Shown here one piece after another: positions 14,184-14,531 of a stretch of DNA of 14,531 nt; within the stretch, counting starts at the first letter, position 1; the number at the start of each line of letters is the position of its first letter. The DNA comes from Clostridia bacterium. Its GTDB lineage: Bacteria; Bacillota; Clostridia; Saccharofermentanales; UBA5734. The position numbers and the translations under genes were made by a program. The notes below the pieces were generated by a model. It searched no databases. It saw only the letters and a program-made list of their open reading frames with translations, and had not been told where the DNA came from. The stretch is from positions 1 through 14,531 of the forward strand of contig JAGPFK010000006.1 of the NCBI GenBank assembly GCA_018056585.1, written 5' to 3'.

Positions 14184-14531
14184 AGCATTTGCCCCCTTAA
14201 AGGTTCATTGTCCGCAGAACTTCTCAGATCATAAATTTTGGTGTTCTCAAGACCGGGAAATGAAACAGCCAAAGAAAAATGTTCGTCGAAAAAAGTCTCA
14301 TCCAGCGGCAGCTCTTCATTACGGCGCAGGGTATCATCAATCATCAGGAATGACAGATCTTCTTTCTCAATGAGCTCATGAACAGCCATCAAATCACCGC
14401 CGAATCCGGACAGAAACAGACACAGCAACTCATATCGATGAGCCGTATCATGCCCAGCCGACCAGGCGTAATATGAATGGCCGAACCAGGTTGAGCGGCC
14501 GGATAGAAAAAAGGAATGGTAGTGGTACGGC
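14141..14531 (-). CDS. C-terminal part of a gene cut by the right edge; possibly a large membrane glycosyltransferase-like protein
   Basis: The frame is open from the right edge to a TGA at 14143-14141, giving about 129 residues; the start lies outside the window. The pattern SGRSTWFGHSYYAWSAGHDT, then a helix, then KEDLSFLMIDDTLR, a DETFFDEHF-type segment and a final KIYDL resembles the soluble C-terminal tail of polytopic GT-C-type membrane glycosyltransferases, where a short GR...G...W..G.D...R motif precedes an alpha/beta tail. This is pattern memory, not a firm assignment. The last 14 codons overlap the PHP-Nudix start, so the two are probably co-transcribed and translationally coupled. 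TTG at 14428 could start a short protein, but continuation to the edge is more likely. Confidence 0.55.
   Translation of the reverse strand, partial: PYHYHSFFLSGRSTWFGHSYYAWSAGHDTAHRYELLCLFLSGFGGDLMAVHELIEKEDLSFLMIDDTLRRNEELPLDETFFDEHFSLAVSFPGLENTKIYDLRSSADNEPLRGQMLCTKIRQTPPCYSK

Overview
The window looks like chromosomal DNA of a Bacillota bacterium, most likely an anaerobic or facultative Clostridia-type organism of medium G+C. The evidence is strong AGGAGG-type ribosome sites, a CtsR-type heat-shock operator, Pro/Thr-rich linkers on cell-wall proteins (an NlpC/P60 protein and a VanW/G5 protein), a B. subtilis YdjG/YdjH/YdjI-like gene set, and an AmmeMemoRadiSam locus. I see no insertion sequence, phage gene, tRNA, rRNA or CRISPR array.

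Layout, left to right. (1) 1-222: possible tail of an upstream gene, then an extended -10 promoter and a small leader hairpin. (2) 223-3305 (+): a tightly packed three-gene operon encoding an SPFH protein with two zinc ribbons, a tail-anchored double-zinc-ribbon membrane protein, and a secreted/membrane TPM-domain protein. It closes with an intrinsic terminator at 3311-3358 and resembles the PspA-linked ydjG-ydjH-ydjI envelope-stress genes of Bacillus. (3) 3359-3745: non-coding as far as I can see. (4) 3746-5056 (-): class II CCA tRNA nucleotidyltransferase. (5) 5402-5977 (+): small flavodoxin-fold FMN reductase with four Cys. (6) 6073-8946 (+): AmmeMemoRadiSam operon, in which a MEMO/LigB-like domain is fused to AMMECR1, followed by the partner radical SAM enzyme and an overlapping GNAT acetyltransferase. 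(7) 9080-9683 (+): a single-gene Hsp20 unit with promoter, CtsR operator and strong terminator. (8) 9808-12872 (+): two envelope proteins, a membrane-anchored SH3-NlpC/P60 peptidase and a membrane-anchored VanW/G5 protein, both with Pro/Thr-rich low-complexity segments encoded by short tandem DNA repeats. (9) 12891-14531 (-): a PHP phosphoesterase fused to a MutT-like Nudix hydrolase, overlapping the end of an incomplete gene that runs off the right edge.

The points most worth following up are the PHP-Nudix fusion (two nucleotide-phosphate hydrolases in one chain), the fused MEMO-AMMECR1 protein with its radical SAM and GNAT neighbours (a conserved system whose reaction is unknown to me), and the near-perfect CtsR box in front of hsp20. 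Most of the remaining content is recognisable housekeeping and envelope functions. All assignments rest on motif reading by eye; no database search was possible.
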